DNA of 64,000 nt, taken from positions 16,465,267 to 16,529,266 of the forward strand of contig CM053332.1 in NCBI GenBank assembly GCA_028583605.1, in the 5' to 3' direction. Made by a program: the position numbers and the translations under genes. This stretch comes from Dastarcus helophoroides (lineage: Eukaryota > Arthropoda > Insecta > Coleoptera > Bothrideridae). Under the pieces are notes generated by a model, which was given only the letters and a program-made list of their open reading frames with translations, was not told where the DNA came from and did not search any database. Shown here one piece after another: positions 32,740-45,589 of the stretch (position 1 is the first letter of the stretch; each line of letters starts with the position of its first letter).

Positions 32740-35120
32740 TGAAAATTTCGTTTTTTGAAAATTCGATTTTTTTCATTTCGACATTTTTTCAAGTCGATAT
32801 TTTAAAACTTCGATTTTGTTTTGCAAAATTCGACTTTCTTGAAAATTTCGATTTTTTGAGAATTCGATTTTTTTTAATTTCGACACTTTCAAGTCGATAT
32901 TTGAAAACTTCGACTTTTCAGTTTTTCTAAATTTCGGCTTTCTTGAAAATTTCGATTTTATGAGAATGCGATTTTTAGAAAATTAGATTTTTTTAATTTC
33001 GGTACTTTGTCAAGTCGATATTTTAAAATTTCCATTTTGTTTTGCAAATTTCGACTTTTCTTACTACTTTTCATTTTTTCTAAATTTCGACTTTCTTGAA
33101 AATTCGATTTTTTTAATTTCGACACTTTTTCAAGTTGATATTTTAAAACCTTGATTTTGTTTGGCAAATTTCGACTTTTTTTACCACTTTTCATTTTTTC
33201 TAAATTTCGACTTTCTTCAAAATTTCGATTTTTTGAGAATTTGATTTCTTAAAAATTCGATTTTTTTATTTTTGACACTTTTTCAAGTCGATATTTTAAA
33301 TTTTCGATTTTGTTTGCAAATTTCGATTTTTTTACCACTTTTCATTTTTTCTAAATTTCGACTTTCTTGAAAATTTCAATATTTTGGGAATTCGATTTTT
33401 GAAAATTCGAATTTTTGAGAATTCGATTTTTTTTAATTTTGACACTTTCAAATCGATATTTTAAAACCTCCATTTTGTTTGGCAAATTTCGACTTTTTTT
33501 ACCACTTTTCATTTTTTCTAAATTTCACCTTTCTTGAAAATTTCGATTTTTTGAGAATTTGATTTTTTGAAAATACGATTTTTTAATTTCTACACTTTTT
33601 CAGGTCGATATTTGAAAACTTTGATTTTGTTCTGCAAATTTCGAATTTTTTACCACTTTTCATTTTTTCTAAATTTCGATTTTTTGAGAATTCGATTTTT
33701 TGAAAATTCGATATTTTGAAAATTCGATTTTTTGAAAATTCGATATTTTGAAAATTCGATCTTTTGAAAATTCGATTTTTTTAATTTCGACACTTTTTCA
33801 AGTCGATATTTTAAAACTTCGATTTTGTTTTGCAAATTTCTATTATTTTTTTTAGTACTTTTCATTTTTTCTAAATCTCGACTTTCTTGAAATTTCGTTT
33901 TTTTGAATTTCGACACTTTTTCAACTCGATATTTTAAAACTTCGATTTTGTTTTGCAAATTTTGGCTTTTTTTCCTCTTCACTTTTTCTAAATTTCGACT
34001 TTCTTGAAAATTTCGATTTTTTGAGAATTCGATTTCTTGAAAATTTGATTTTTTTAATTTCGACACTTTTTCAAGTCGATATTTTAAAATTTCGATTTTG
34101 TTTTGCAAATTTCGACTTTTTTTATCACCTTTCATTTTTTCTTAATTTCGAATTTCTTGAAAATTTCGATTTTTTGAGAATTCGATTTTTTTAAAATTCG
34201 ATTTTTTTATTTCGACACTTTTTCAAGTCGATATTTTAAAATTTCGATTTTGTTTTGCAAATTTCGACTTTTTTTACCACCTTTCATTTTTTCTAAATTT
34301 CGAATTTCTTGAAAATTTCGATTTTTTGATATTTCGATTTTTTTAAAATTCGATTTTTTTATTTCGACATTTTTTCAGCTCGATATTTTAAAACTTCGAT
34401 TTTGTTTTGCAAATTTCGACTTTTTTACCACTTTTTATTTTTTCTGAATTTCGACTTTCTTGAAAATATCGTTTTTTTGAAAATTCGATTTTTTTAATTT
34501 CGACACTTTTTCAAGTCGATATTTTAAAACTTCGATTTTGTTTGGCAAATTTCGATTTTTTTTATCACTTTTCATTTTTTCTAAAATTTGACTTTCTTGA
34601 AAATTTCGATTTTTTGAGAATTCGATTTTTTGAAAATTTAATTTCTTTAATTTCGACACTTTCAACTCGTTATTGTAAAATTTCGATTTTGCTTCACAAA
34701 TTTCGACTTTTCTTTTACCACTTTTCCTTTTTCTAAATTTCGACTTTCTTGAAAATTTCGATTTTTTGAAAATTCGATTTTTTTAATTTTGACACTTTTT
34801 CAGCTCGATATTTTACAACTTCGATTTTGTTTTGCAATTTCGACATTTTTTACCACTTTTATTTTTCTGAATTTCGACTTTCTTGAAAATTTCGAATTTT
34901 TGAGAATTCGATTTTTTGAAAATTCGATTTTTTTAATTTCGACCCTTTTTCAAGTCGATATTTTAAAGCCTCGATTTTGTTTGGCAAATTTCGACTTTTT
35001 TTACCACTTTAAATTTTTTCTAAATTTCGACTTTCTTGAAATTTCGATTTTTTGAAAATTCGATGTTTCTAATTGCGACACTTTTTCAAGTCGATATTTT
35101 AAAACTTCGATTTTGTTTTA
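32740..35120 (-). repeat. Higher-order tandem array, ~145-bp mean unit, about 17 copies
   Basis: The landmark AAGTCGATATTTTAAAACTT plus CGATTTTGTTTTGCAAATTT recurs at roughly 110-195 bp intervals (about 32790, 33014, 33130, 33282, 33450, 33797, 34072, 34224, 34515, 34955, 35088 and others). Between landmarks the number of GAATTCGATTTTTTGAAA-type sub-units varies, which explains the uneven spacing. Confidence 0.8.
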
Positions 35121-36749
35121 CAAATTTCGCCATTTTTATCAAATTTTCAATTTTTTAAAAAATCTGAATCTTTTTTCAAAGTTCTGAATTTTTGAAACTT
35201 TCGCTTCTTCAAAAACCTTTAATTTGTGAAAATTCTATTTTTTTTTGAAAATTATTACGATTCTTATTTAAAAATTTCGATATTTTTTTGTAACTTTTTC
35301 CAAAATTTCCACTCTTCGAAATATTTGACTTTTTTCAAAATTACAACTTTGTTCTTAGAATTGCTTTTCAAAAACTTCGATTTTTTTTTTAAATATTTGA
35401 TGTCTTTCGATCTTGACTTCTTTTCAAAATTTCGCCGATATTTTAGTTTCACCCTATTTCAATTTTTTTTTAAATTTAAAGTTTTTATTAACATCAGTAT
35501 TTTTTAAAAATTCGTGCGTTTTTCAAAATTCAATTTTCTTTTAAATTCCGCAATTCCATTTTCAAATTGCCGGTAAAATTCTTGGCTTTTTCAAAATTAC
35601 AATTATTTTTTAAAATTGGCCCGCGTTTCAAAAATTTCGCTCGTTTTTGAAAATTTTCGATGTTTTTCGAATGTGGACATTTTTTCAAAATTTCGCCTTT
35701 TTAAAATTTTCGACTTTCTAAAATTTCGCCCTTTTTTAAAATTGTAATTTTTGTTTTGAAAATTTGGAATCCTTAAAATTTGGACCTTTTAGTCAAAATG
35801 TTAATAATCTTTAAAAATTCGTCCGTTTTTAACAGTTCAGTTTTTTTTTAATATTTCGTTTTTGGAAAAAACAATTAATTCCGCAATTATTTCAAATTTT
35901 CGTCCAAAATCTTAATTTTTTTTCAAAATTACAATTAATCTCAGATGTGGACCGTTTTTTAAACGGTCCACATTTTTTACAAAATTTCGGTTTTTCGAAT
36001 CGAGACATCTTTTCAAAATTTCGCCATTTTAAATATTTCCGACTTAAAATTCCCCGGTTTTCAAAATTTTATTTATTTATTTATTGAAAATTTCAAGTCT
36101 TTAAAATTTCGACCATTTATCAAAAATTCAATATTTTTAAAAGTAAGCCTGTTTTTTAAAAATGTTTTCAAAAACTTGGAATTTCCTGAAAATTTCTTTT
36201 TTAAAAAATATTGGAATTTCCTTGAAAATTTTGTAATCAAACTTTTGAAAATTTTCACCTTTTAAATATGTTGAGTTTTCTGATAATTTTCAAAATTCGA
36301 TATTTTATTGCGAGTTTTGAATTCCTTTAAAATGTTACTTTTTTAATTATTTTCGACGTTTTTAAAAAGTTCGAGTTTTTTTAAAAAAACGTAAATTTTA
36401 ACTCTAGGAAAATTTCAACATTTTTAAAAATTACGATTTGTTTTTAAATTTCGAGTTCTTAAATCGTGACATTTTTTCAAAATTTCGCCTATTGTTGGAA
36501 TTGTTTTACTATTTTAATATTTCGAATTTTTTTCAATCTACTTTTTCGAAAATTGAGATACAAATGTTTTCAGGAAAAATTTAAATTTTAAAAAAAAGGT
36601 GTAATTTAAAAAGTCAAAATTTCCAGTTACAATTAAAATTTTAAGTCGTTATGTAGAAAAAAAATCAATAAACTTCAATAAATGGAAATTATTAAAAAAA
36701 ATGGAAATTTTCTGAAGTTTGGCAATTTTGAAGAAAACTTAAAAATGTT

Positions 36750-36836
36750 GAGATACAAATCCTGTCCCCTGAAACCAAGAAAGATTAAAAAACACAACAA
36801 AGGTTTCGATAGCCAAGCTATCATCTTCACAGAGAT
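36750..36836 (-). repeat. Hairpin-bearing dispersed repeat, copy I
   Basis: Minus-oriented single arm from ATACAAATCCTGTCCCCTGA to GCTATCATCTTC. The hairpin stem is intact, but the 15 bp between GAAAC and the AACAA stretch (GCGTTAGAGC) are lost. The distal GTCCGTTCCA end is missing. Confidence 0.8.
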
Positions 36837-37690
36837 ACAAACAGAGAAATCAAAATTACACATTTTTAAAAATAAATTAGAACGACTTTTTTAAAATTTA
36901 GACTTTCTTTAAGTGATTCGTTTTTTAAATAAAAAATTAAAATTTTTCTTTGGAAATTTCGCCGTCTTTTGACATTTTAGATTTTCTTTGAAAATTTTGA
37001 CTTTCAAAATTACGACTTTCAAAATTACGACTTTTTTTTTTTTAAATTTCGACGTTTTAGTCTATTTTGAAATTTTTTAGAATTCCTCAAAACTTCGACC
37101 ATTTTTGAAAATCTACTTTCTTTAAATTACAATTTATTTTTAAATTAAAGTAGTACTTTTCAAAAATTTCGACCTTTTTTGGAAGTTTCGATTCTTTTTC
37201 ACATTTTCGATTTTTGTTTTTGAAATTTTGACTTAATGAAATTACTATTTTTTTGTAAATTTTGACATTTTTTAATCTTCAAAATTTTCTCAAAATTTTT
37301 GGCTTTTTTTGAGAATTTTTTAAAATTTTGACCACTTTTGAAAATTTTTACTTTTTTCCAAATTTCAATATATTTTTAAATTAAAGTAGTGCTTTTTAAA
37401 AATTTAGACTTTTTGTGGAAATGTCGATTCTTTTCAAATGTTACAAAATTTCATCTCATTCAACTTATTTACAAATTTCGAATTTTTTCGAAAGTTCCAT
37501 TACTTTATTAAAAAATTCGACTTTTTTCGTCTGTTTTTTAAAATTTTGACTTTTTTTTTCGTGTATTTTTTATAATTTTGACTATTATCGCAAATTTATT
37601 TTACCTTACCTTATAGATTAAAAAAATCGAATTCTTTTGACAAATTTTGACTTTTGAAAATTAGTTCGACTTCAAAAATTCAGACTTTTT

Positions 37691-38400
37691 TTGAACATTT
37701 CGTCAACCAGACAAACGCAAAGACAATTGCAAAATGGAAACATTCCGTAAAGGTTGTTTTTTTTTAATGGGGAACACCCCTTACATTATTGCTTTTTCGA
37801 AGTTCTCGTATTTTTCTGCTTCCAAATATGAACATCCATTGGTTATAAATGACCCAAGCGATAAATCGACAATTGATTTCATTTCCGTCGACCTCCTAAG
37901 TAGTTCATCTGTCATATGGCGATTCATTGATAGTTTTGAGAATGCTGCGTGGGCCCTCGGGCGATCGACTACGCCCGTTCTAATGCACTTTGAAAATGGG
38001 ATAGTGGAGAGACTCGTGATCTGACAATCCCGCTAAAATGGATCTGCGAGATTACGGTGAAATGCCATTCTAAATACCTCTTGACTGTTGTAGTTCGTTG
38101 TAAACGGCAGGTTGGAGTTATTCTTGCAGTCGCGCCTAACCCTTTTCCGCAACAAGTGAGATTGTGTCACATTTTGTTGCCATGCGACTAGATAGGTAAT
38201 ATCTATAGTTATTTTTGGCCCTAATCCTGATAACCAATCAGCTTTTAAATGTTGATAAGATTGACACATAGGATAATTTGTTAGATTTTTTTTAATTCGG
38301 GGGGGAATTTCCCATTAATCGTTTGTTAAAGTGATATATTTTCAAATGGCCCTCATTTTTGGGGCCATTATTTCTAGAAAATGTTAACCTTAATCCCGAA
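37691..38400. other. Non-satellite island with unassigned open frames
   Basis: Two open frames of ordinary composition: plus 37734-38024 (96 codons, METFRKGCFFLMGNTPYI start) and minus 38033-38269 (78 codons, LKADWLSGLGPKITID). Neither matches a family that I know. No clear splice sites bound them. They may be remnants of an element protein; not called as genes. Confidence 0.35.
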
Positions 38401-38429
38401 ATGTCTAACTTAGAAATCAAAATTTCTAG

Positions 38430-39245
38430 AAAATGGTCAAATATTTTACTTTTTTTTTTGAAAATTCGACTTCAATAAAATGGTTTAGTTTTTGTGAAAA
38501 TTTTGACTTTTCCAAAATTTTGATTCTTTCAGAATTTCAACTTTATTTAGAATAGGATTTGTCAACCTTTTTCATGCTGTGTCCCAGGAGTATAAATAAT
38601 ATATTCATGCCTCTTTTTACTTTTTTAAAAAATTCACAAATTCGAATGAAAGCTAACAGTTAAAACGTCAAAATTTTCAAAAAATAGGTCGAAACCTTGG
38701 AAAGTGATCCTAATTTTGAAAAATGGCTAAAGCCCAATTCGAAAATTTGAAAAATATAAGGAGAGATATTCAAACAATTCCAAATTTTAGAAAATTCGAA
38801 ATTTTAAAGAGACGAAAAGTTGAAATAAAGCCAAATTTTGAATAAATTTAAAAAAAAGTCGAAGTTTTGAAAAAAATTTTATAACGTTAAAAAAATCAGT
38901 TTTCAAAAAAAAAATTGAAAAAAGAAAAACACTTCGTATCCAATTTTCAAAAAAGTCGAAATATTGGAACAGTAAAAAATTGCAAAAAAGTCGAAATATT
39001 AAAACTGTAAAAAATTGCAAAAATGTCGAAATATTGAAACAGTAAAAAATTGCAAAAAAAGATGAAATTCTGAAAAAAGAAGTCTCCCTTTTCTCGAAAT
39101 TTCGAATTGGACTAGGTATTTTTGACAATTTCCAATTTTTTGAACATTTCGACTTCATTGAAAATTTACGTCTTTTAGAAAATTTCCATTTTTTAATGTC
39201 GACTCTTAAATTTTCAGTTTTTTTCAAAACTTCGACTTTTTTTAA
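38430..39245. repeat. AT-rich degenerate satellite
   Basis: T-rich then A-rich satellite words on both sides of a short unique piece. It includes three copies of a ~50-bp unit (TCGAAATATTGAAACAGTAA) near 38955-39060. Confidence 0.65.
38558..38595 (+). mobile_element. hAT-like terminal relic
   Basis: GTCAACCTTTTTCATGCTGT plus GTCCCAGGAG resembles the inner part of common hAT termini (TCTCAACCTTTTT...GTG-CCC). Very short and unpaired. Confidence 0.3.
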
Positions 39246-39496
39246 ATGTCGATTTTCAACGTAAATGAAGAGAGGAAAGTATGAATGACAAGAAAACCCA
39301 ACGATTAGGTTAATTACTTTTGGATGGATGGACTTCGCTTATTTTTCGATTTTAATTATCTCATACAGACTCAGGGTTTTCAAAACAAGGTTTAAGTCAC
39401 TCATTGTTAGGTTTTGAGAATAAACCATCATTGTTCCATCCTAATGGAAACCTTATCTCTTTTAGTAGATGCTACGGAATATGAAGTCACTTCTTG
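39246..39496 (+). repeat. Segmental duplicate, copy 1 (partner at 44955-45330)
   Basis: Shares ordered landmarks with 44955-45330: GTAAATGA-GA-GAAA, GTGAATGACA, GGATGGATGGAC, CTCATACAGA, AGGTTTAAGTC, then TAATGG-AAACCTTATCT. Both copies lead directly into the CAGAATTCTCATCA satellite. It looks like the leader of one mobile or duplicated satellite unit. Confidence 0.65.
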
Positions 39497-40250
39497 CCCA
39501 GAAATCTCATCAGTTATCCACCAACGCTCCTTTCTGGTCCAGACTTCTTATCATTTATCTACCAACTGATTTCTGGTCTAGAATTCTCATTAATTATCTA
39601 ACAACGCTGCTTTCTGGTTCATAGTTCTTATCGTTTAACTACCAACCGATTTCTGCTCCAGAATTCTAATCAGTTACCTACCAACGCTCCTTTCTAGACC
39701 AGAATTCTCATCATTTATCTACCAACTGATTTCTGGTCCAAAATTCTCATGAGTTATTTACTAACGCTCCTTTCTGGTTCAGACTTCTCATCATTTATCT
39801 ACCAACCGATATCTGCTCCAGAATTCTCATCAGTTATCTACCAAAGCTCCATTATGGTACAGAATTCTCATCATTTATCTACCAACCGATTTCTGCTCCA
39901 GAATTCTCATCATTTATCTACCAACCGATTTCTGCTCCAGAATTCTCATCAGTTATTTACCAACGCTCTTTTCTAGCCCAGAATTCTCATCATTTATCTA
40001 CCAACTGATTTTTGGTCCAAAATTCTCATTAGTTATTTACTAAAACTCCTTTCTGGTTCAGACTTCTCATCATTTATCTACCAACCGATTTCTGTTCCAG
40101 AATTCTCATCCCAACGCTCCATTATGGTACAGAATTCTCATCATTTATCTACCAACCGATTTCTGCTCCAGAATTCTCATTAGTTATTTACTAAAACTCC
40201 TTTCTGGTTCAGAGTTCTCATCATTTATCTATTGATTTCTGGATCAGAAT
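39497..40250 (+). repeat. 39-bp minisatellite, about 19 copies
   Basis: Units of CCAGAATTCTCATCATTTAT plus CTACCAACCGATTTCTGGT, period 39, in alternating flavours (ATCATTTATC versus ATCAGTTATC; CCGATTTCTG versus CGCTCCTTTCTGG). The in-frame plus ORF at 39749-39976 is a by-product of a period divisible by three. Confidence 0.9.
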
Positions 40251-40860
40251 TACGCAACATTTTCACTTTCTTTGAAAATTGTTTTTTTTTAAATCTGAAC
40301 TCATAAAAATTTAATTTTGAAAATTTTGCCTTGCTTGCAAATTTTCACTTTCTCATCATTTCGACTGTTTCAAAATTTCTCCTTTTTCTCGAAATTTCGA
40401 CTTTTTTTTTGAAAATTTGACTTCACTAAGAATTCGACTATTTTGGCAATTTCCAATTTTTTTGAAAATCCCGACTTAATTGAAAATTAGGACTTTTTTA
40501 AATTTTGATTTTTGAAAATGTCGACTTTTTTAAATTTTGATTTTTGAAAATGTCGACTTTTTGAAATTTTGCGACTTTGTTCAAAACTTTGGATTTTTGA
40601 AAGTATTGTTGCTTCAATTAAGTTTTTACACATGCAATAGCATCTAATTTATCTGTTTTAATCAACCGGTTATCACTTGATTATTGCTTATCAAATTAAT
40701 TCCTTTAATTATATTAACGACAACGAAATTAATTTTTTTTAAAAATAACTGTATTACGCTAATTGCTCATTTTTTTTTCTTGAAATTTTAAATTTTGTCA
40801 AAATGTTTAGTTTAAATTTTAAAATGTTTCCTAAAACCCTGCTTTAAAATCGAAAATTCG
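40251..40860. repeat. AT-rich satellite, T-rich strand
   Basis: Satellite words of the same family up to 40620, then AT-rich DNA leading into the ~245-bp array. No gene. Confidence 0.6.
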
Positions 40861-41039
40861 ATTTTGGAACCCGGCTTGGAATTCCCCAGACCTCTTTCTA
40901 CGACTAGCGCTAAGTGTGCACTTTCATTGGAAGAAAACGTCGGATTTGCTCAAATTTTTAGTAAATTTTGGTTTTCAACGTTGTCTTTTTGCAATATGCA
41001 ATCTAGTATGAAAATGCCAAATATATTTGAATTTTTGGT

Positions 41040-43760
41040 AAATTTGACTTTTGTTCAGGCTCCTCAGCAAGATGCCGAGGCGTATGACGTCACTTTTGGT
41101 TCAGAATTCTCATTATCTATCTACTATTTCATAAAAAGTCAGATATAGTTTAATTTTTAGTGGATTCGATTTTTAACATGTTTCTCTCGAAGATGCCTTG
41201 AAGTGTGATATTACTTTCGGTCCAGAATTTTCATCATTTATCTTTTATTTCATGGGATGAAAACGCCAGGTATACTTGAATTTTTAGAAGATTTGATTTT
41301 TGTTTATGGTCCTCTGTAGATACCATGGCGTCACTTTCGGTTTGGAATCCTTATTACGTATCTACCATTTCATACAAAGGTCAGATTTAGTTGAATTGTT
41401 AATGGATTTGATTTTTAACATGTTTCCCTCGAAGATGCCATGCAGTGTGACATCATTTTCGATCCAGAATTATCATCGTCTATCTTTCATTTCAAGGGAT
41501 GAAAACGCTAAATATGTTTGAATTTTTAGTAGATTTTACTTTTGTTCACGCTCCCTTGTAAGATGCCAAAGCGTATGACGTCATTTTCGGTTCAGAATTC
41601 TCATTATCTATCTACTAGTTCATAAAAAGGTCAGATTTAGTTGAGTTTCTAGTGGATTTGATTTTTAACATGTTTCTCTCGAAGATTCTATGCATTGTGA
41701 CATCACTTTCGGTCCAGAATTCTCATCATCTATCTTTCATTTCATGGAATGAAAACGCCAGATATATTTGAATTTTTAGTAGATTTGATTTTTGTTCACG
41801 CTCCTCGGCAAAATGCCGCGGCGTATGACGTCACTGTCAGTTCAGAATTCGCATTATCTATCCACTAGTTCATAAAAAAGTCAGGTATAGTTGAATTTTT
41901 AGTTGATTTGATTTTTACATGTTTCCCTCGAAGATGCCATGTAATGTGACGTTACTTTCGGTCCAGAATTCTCATCATATATCTTTCATTTTATGTGATA
42001 AAACGCCAGGTACAGTTGAATTTTTAAAAGATTTGATTTTTGTTCATGGTCTTTGGAAGATGCCATGGCGTATGACATCACTTTTGGTTCAGAATTGCCA
42101 TTACTATCTACTGTCTTATAAAAAGTCAGATATAGTTGAATTTTTAGTGGATTTGATTATTAACATGTTTCTCTCGAAGATGTTATGTAGTGTGACATCA
42201 CTTTCGGTCCAGAATTCTCTCTTGAATTTTTAGTAAATTTGATTTTTGTTCATGCTCCGTTGTAAGATCCCACGGCATATGACGTCACTTTCGGTTCAGA
42301 ATTCTCATTATCTATCTACTGTTTCATAAAAAAGTCAAATATAGTTTAATTTTGGATTTGATTTTTAACATATTTCTCTTGAAGAAGCGATGCAGTGTGA
42401 CATCACTTTGGGTTTAAAATTCTCCTAGTCTATCTTTCATTTCATGGTATGAAAACGCCAGGTATACTTGAATTTTTAGTAGATTGATTGTTGTTCATGG
42501 TCCTCTGTAAGATACCACAGCTGATGACGTCACTTTCGGTTCAGAATACTCATTATGTATCTACTATTTCATTAAAAGGTCAGATTTAGGTTGGATTTTT
42601 AGTGGATTTGATTTTTAATATGTTTCACATCACGACATCACTTTCGGTCCAGAATTCTCATCATCTATCTTTCATTTCATGGAATGAAAACGCCAAATAT
42701 ATTTGAATTTTTAGTAGTTTTAATTTTTGTTTACGCTTTTCTATAAGATGTCATGGCGTATGGCGACACTTTCGGCTCAGAATTCTCATTATTTATCTAC
42801 TATTGCATAAAAAGTCAGATATAGTAGAATTTCTAGTGGATTTGATTTTTAACATGTTTCTCTCGAATATGCCATACAGTGTGACATCACTTTCGGTCCA
42901 GAATTCTCATCGTCTGTCTTTCATTTCATGGGATGAAAACGCCCAATATACTTGAATTTTTGGTAGATTTGATTTTTATTTACGGTCCTCGGCAAGATTC
43001 CGCGGCGTATGACGTCACTTTCGGTTCAAAATTCTCATTATGTATCTACTATTTTATAGAAAGGTCAGATATAGTTGAATTTTTAGTGAATTTGATTTTT
43101 AACATGTTTCTATCGAAGATGCTATGCAACGTGACATTACTGTAGGATGCCGTGGCGTATGTCGTCACTTTCGGTTCAGAATTCTCATTATGTATCTACT
43201 ACTTTATAAAACGATTTTTTATAGTTGAATTTTTAGTGCATTTGATTTTTAACATATTTCTCTCGAAGATGCTAGGCAGTTTGACATCACTTTCGGTCCA
43301 GAATTCTCATCATCTATTTTTTATTTCATGGGATAAAAAGGATAAATATACTTGAATTTTTAATAAATTTGATTTTTGTTCACGCTCCCCTGTAAGATAC
43401 CACAGCGTATGACGTCACTTTCGGAGCAGAATTCTTATTAAGTATCTACTATTTCATAAAAAGTCAGATATAGTTGTATTATTAGTGGATTTGATTTTCA
43501 ACATGTTTCCTTCGAAGATACCATGCAGTGTGACATCACTTTCGGTCCAGAATTCTCATCACCTATTTTTCATGTATGGAATGAAAACGCCAGATATACT
43601 TGAGTTTTTAGTAGGTTTCTATTTGTTCCTGGTCCTCTGTAAGGTGCTGTGGCGTATGACGTCACTTTCGATTCAGAATTCTCAGAATGTATCTACTATT
43701 TCATAAAGAGGTCAGATATATTTGAATTTTTAGTAGATTTGATTTGAATTGTTAGAAGAT
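41040..43760 (+). repeat. ~245-bp higher-order satellite (two ~122-bp monomers), about 12 copies
   Basis: Twelve recurrences of CAGAATTCTCATTATCTATC from 41101 to about 43673, average spacing near 234 because of one short unit (43025 to 43175). Each unit has two diverged monomers. One has TGACGTCACTTTCGGTTCAG, the other TGTGACATCACTTTCGGTCC. The core CAGAATTCTCATCA is shared with the 39-bp minisatellite, so the families are related. ORFs of 67-104 codons inside it are not genes. Confidence 0.9.
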
Positions 43761-44954
43761 TCTTAACTTGTTCGTCTGCAACATGTGGGCTTCTGGTCCA
43801 GAATTCTCATCGTCTACTTGCTGGTGCATATTTTCATCGTCTGCCTACCCCACTGGTGCAGAATTCTCATCGTCTATCTACCCCAGTCATTGAAAATTTC
43901 GCTTTGGCTGTTAATAATTAACAATCTATTGCAGAAGAAGTATTTTGTTTCAATATCCAACGAAATAGTTTTCTTTAATATTATAAAACGGAATTACGCT
44001 TCAATGATCACGAATATGCAGTTACGTGCTGTGCTGTAAGTGTAAATATGTTAAAAAATCAGCGTAAAATTCTTTCACGCATGTGAATTGAAAAAAAGGA
44101 AAAGTGTTTTCAAATTGTATTGATTACTCCTGTAACATCGCATATCATTCTCGTCCTTCGATTCAGACATGCATATTTCACGGACCAACTATTATCTGGT
44201 AGTAATAGTAACAGATCAAAGCAAATATAATTATCATGATTTGTTTACATTCACCGAAGAAGGTGGAATAGTTAGGGTATGTCCGCCGTGTGGTTAATAA
44301 TATTCTTTCTACGAACACTACTATATTATAGTAATTTCAATCGCGTTAGTTGTTCCTACTGTTTATACATTGATTCAGAGAGAAGACACCGGCAGTCTGA
44401 ATAAAAATAGACCGCGAAATTTTAGTGCAACGCCAAGTAACAACCTGTGAAGCTAAGTGGAAAATTATAAAATTTCCAACAAGATTTTTCAGTTGTCTAA
44501 ACCTGCAGCAACTTGTGCGCCCCATTTATACGGTAAATTTAATCAGATATTACTATTTAGGTGTAGAATAAATGTCATCGTAAACAAGTCGAGAACATTA
44601 ATAGATAATTAACTATAATTTTGTGCGTACCTGGGTAATATACCTGAAGGATTATTGACTGTTGACCTAACCAGTTCGTTAGTCTTGATGATCTTTTATT
44701 ACATGTAATATTCTTAGAACCTCCTGCTCTGTTCTGTAATTTACAAGATCGTGTCTTAAAAATGTGAAGATATGTAATAACTACTGATCGTTTTTTGTGA
44801 ACTTCGATTGACGTGCAGATTTCATACAATTAAAATCCTGTGCTCCAAGGTCGCAATAGTTGCCCTTTTGGATGTAGACGGTAGTTAGAAAAAAGGTGTC
44901 TGGCAAATAGAGGTACATAATGAAAATCGCAAGCACAAGACTGTGCCAAGAGAC
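43761..44954. other. Satellite edge and unique intronic sequence
   Basis: 43795-43890 holds three further variants of the CAGAATTCTCATCG unit. The rest is ordinary AT-rich DNA. The 84- and 63-codon minus frames at 44575-45021 lack motifs. Confidence 0.4.
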
Positions 44955-45460
44955 TTAGAGAGACGTAAATGAGGAAATGAAGCCACGGAAGTGTGAATGA
45001 CAGACGCTCAAGAAGACCCAAGGATTATATTAACTATTTTTATATGGATGGACATCGTATATTTTTTGATATTTGTTGTTTCTCATACAGATTCAAGGTC
45101 GTTTTCCAGAACATGGTTTAAGTCCCATTTTAGGTGCTCAGAATAACAGACTATTGTTTCTCCTAATGGGAAACTTATCTTTGATGGTTTATTCAACCAT
45201 TAATTATTTCTTAAAACTCGAGCTCATTAATCTGTACCTTCTCATTTTGACGCGGTCTTTAATTTGGAGGAGGAGATAGCTTAAAATTTCTTGTAAGATG
45301 CTGCGTAAGTTGCCACGGAGTGTTGTCACTTCCGGTCCAGAATTCTCATCATTTATCTATCGGCGTTCCTTTCTGGTTCACAATTCTCATCAGTTATCTA
45401 CCAACATTTTTTTCTGGTTCGGAATTTTCATTATTTATCTATCAGCGCTCCTTAAAAATG
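44955..45460 (+). repeat. Segmental duplicate, copy 2, with short CAGAATTCTCATC array
   Basis: Partner of 39246-39496. It leads into three to four minisatellite units (45330-45455) of the same CCAGAATTCTCATCATTTAT family. Confidence 0.65.
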
Positions 45461-45589
45461 CCTTTCTCATATAATAGGATGAGCGTTACTATTGACAAAA
45501 CATCGATGTTACAACCAGAAGTACGATGTAACTAAAAATGTTACTCTAAAGAGTTACATGTTGATGCTGATGTCGATTTCAACATCGAT

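Larger units (their letters stand above)
32067..37690 (-). repeat. AT-rich degenerate satellite, T-rich strand (5.6 kb)
   Basis: Largest satellite block. Short core TTTCGACTTTCTTGAAAATT and variants; the sub-block 32740-35120 is organised in longer units (separate entry). All frames in it (for example 33650-34135 minus and 34542-34736 plus) are Lys/Ser- or Phe-rich by composition. Hairpin copy I interrupts it at 36750-36836. Confidence 0.85.

Noticed and set aside
41919..42233. Frames of 67-104 codons in the 41-44 kb array
   Set aside because: They repeat with the satellite unit and show no purifying pattern; satellite by-products.
39497..43760. CRISPR-like array
   Set aside because: Regular repeats, but spacers are themselves repeated and the host is a eukaryote; these are satellites.
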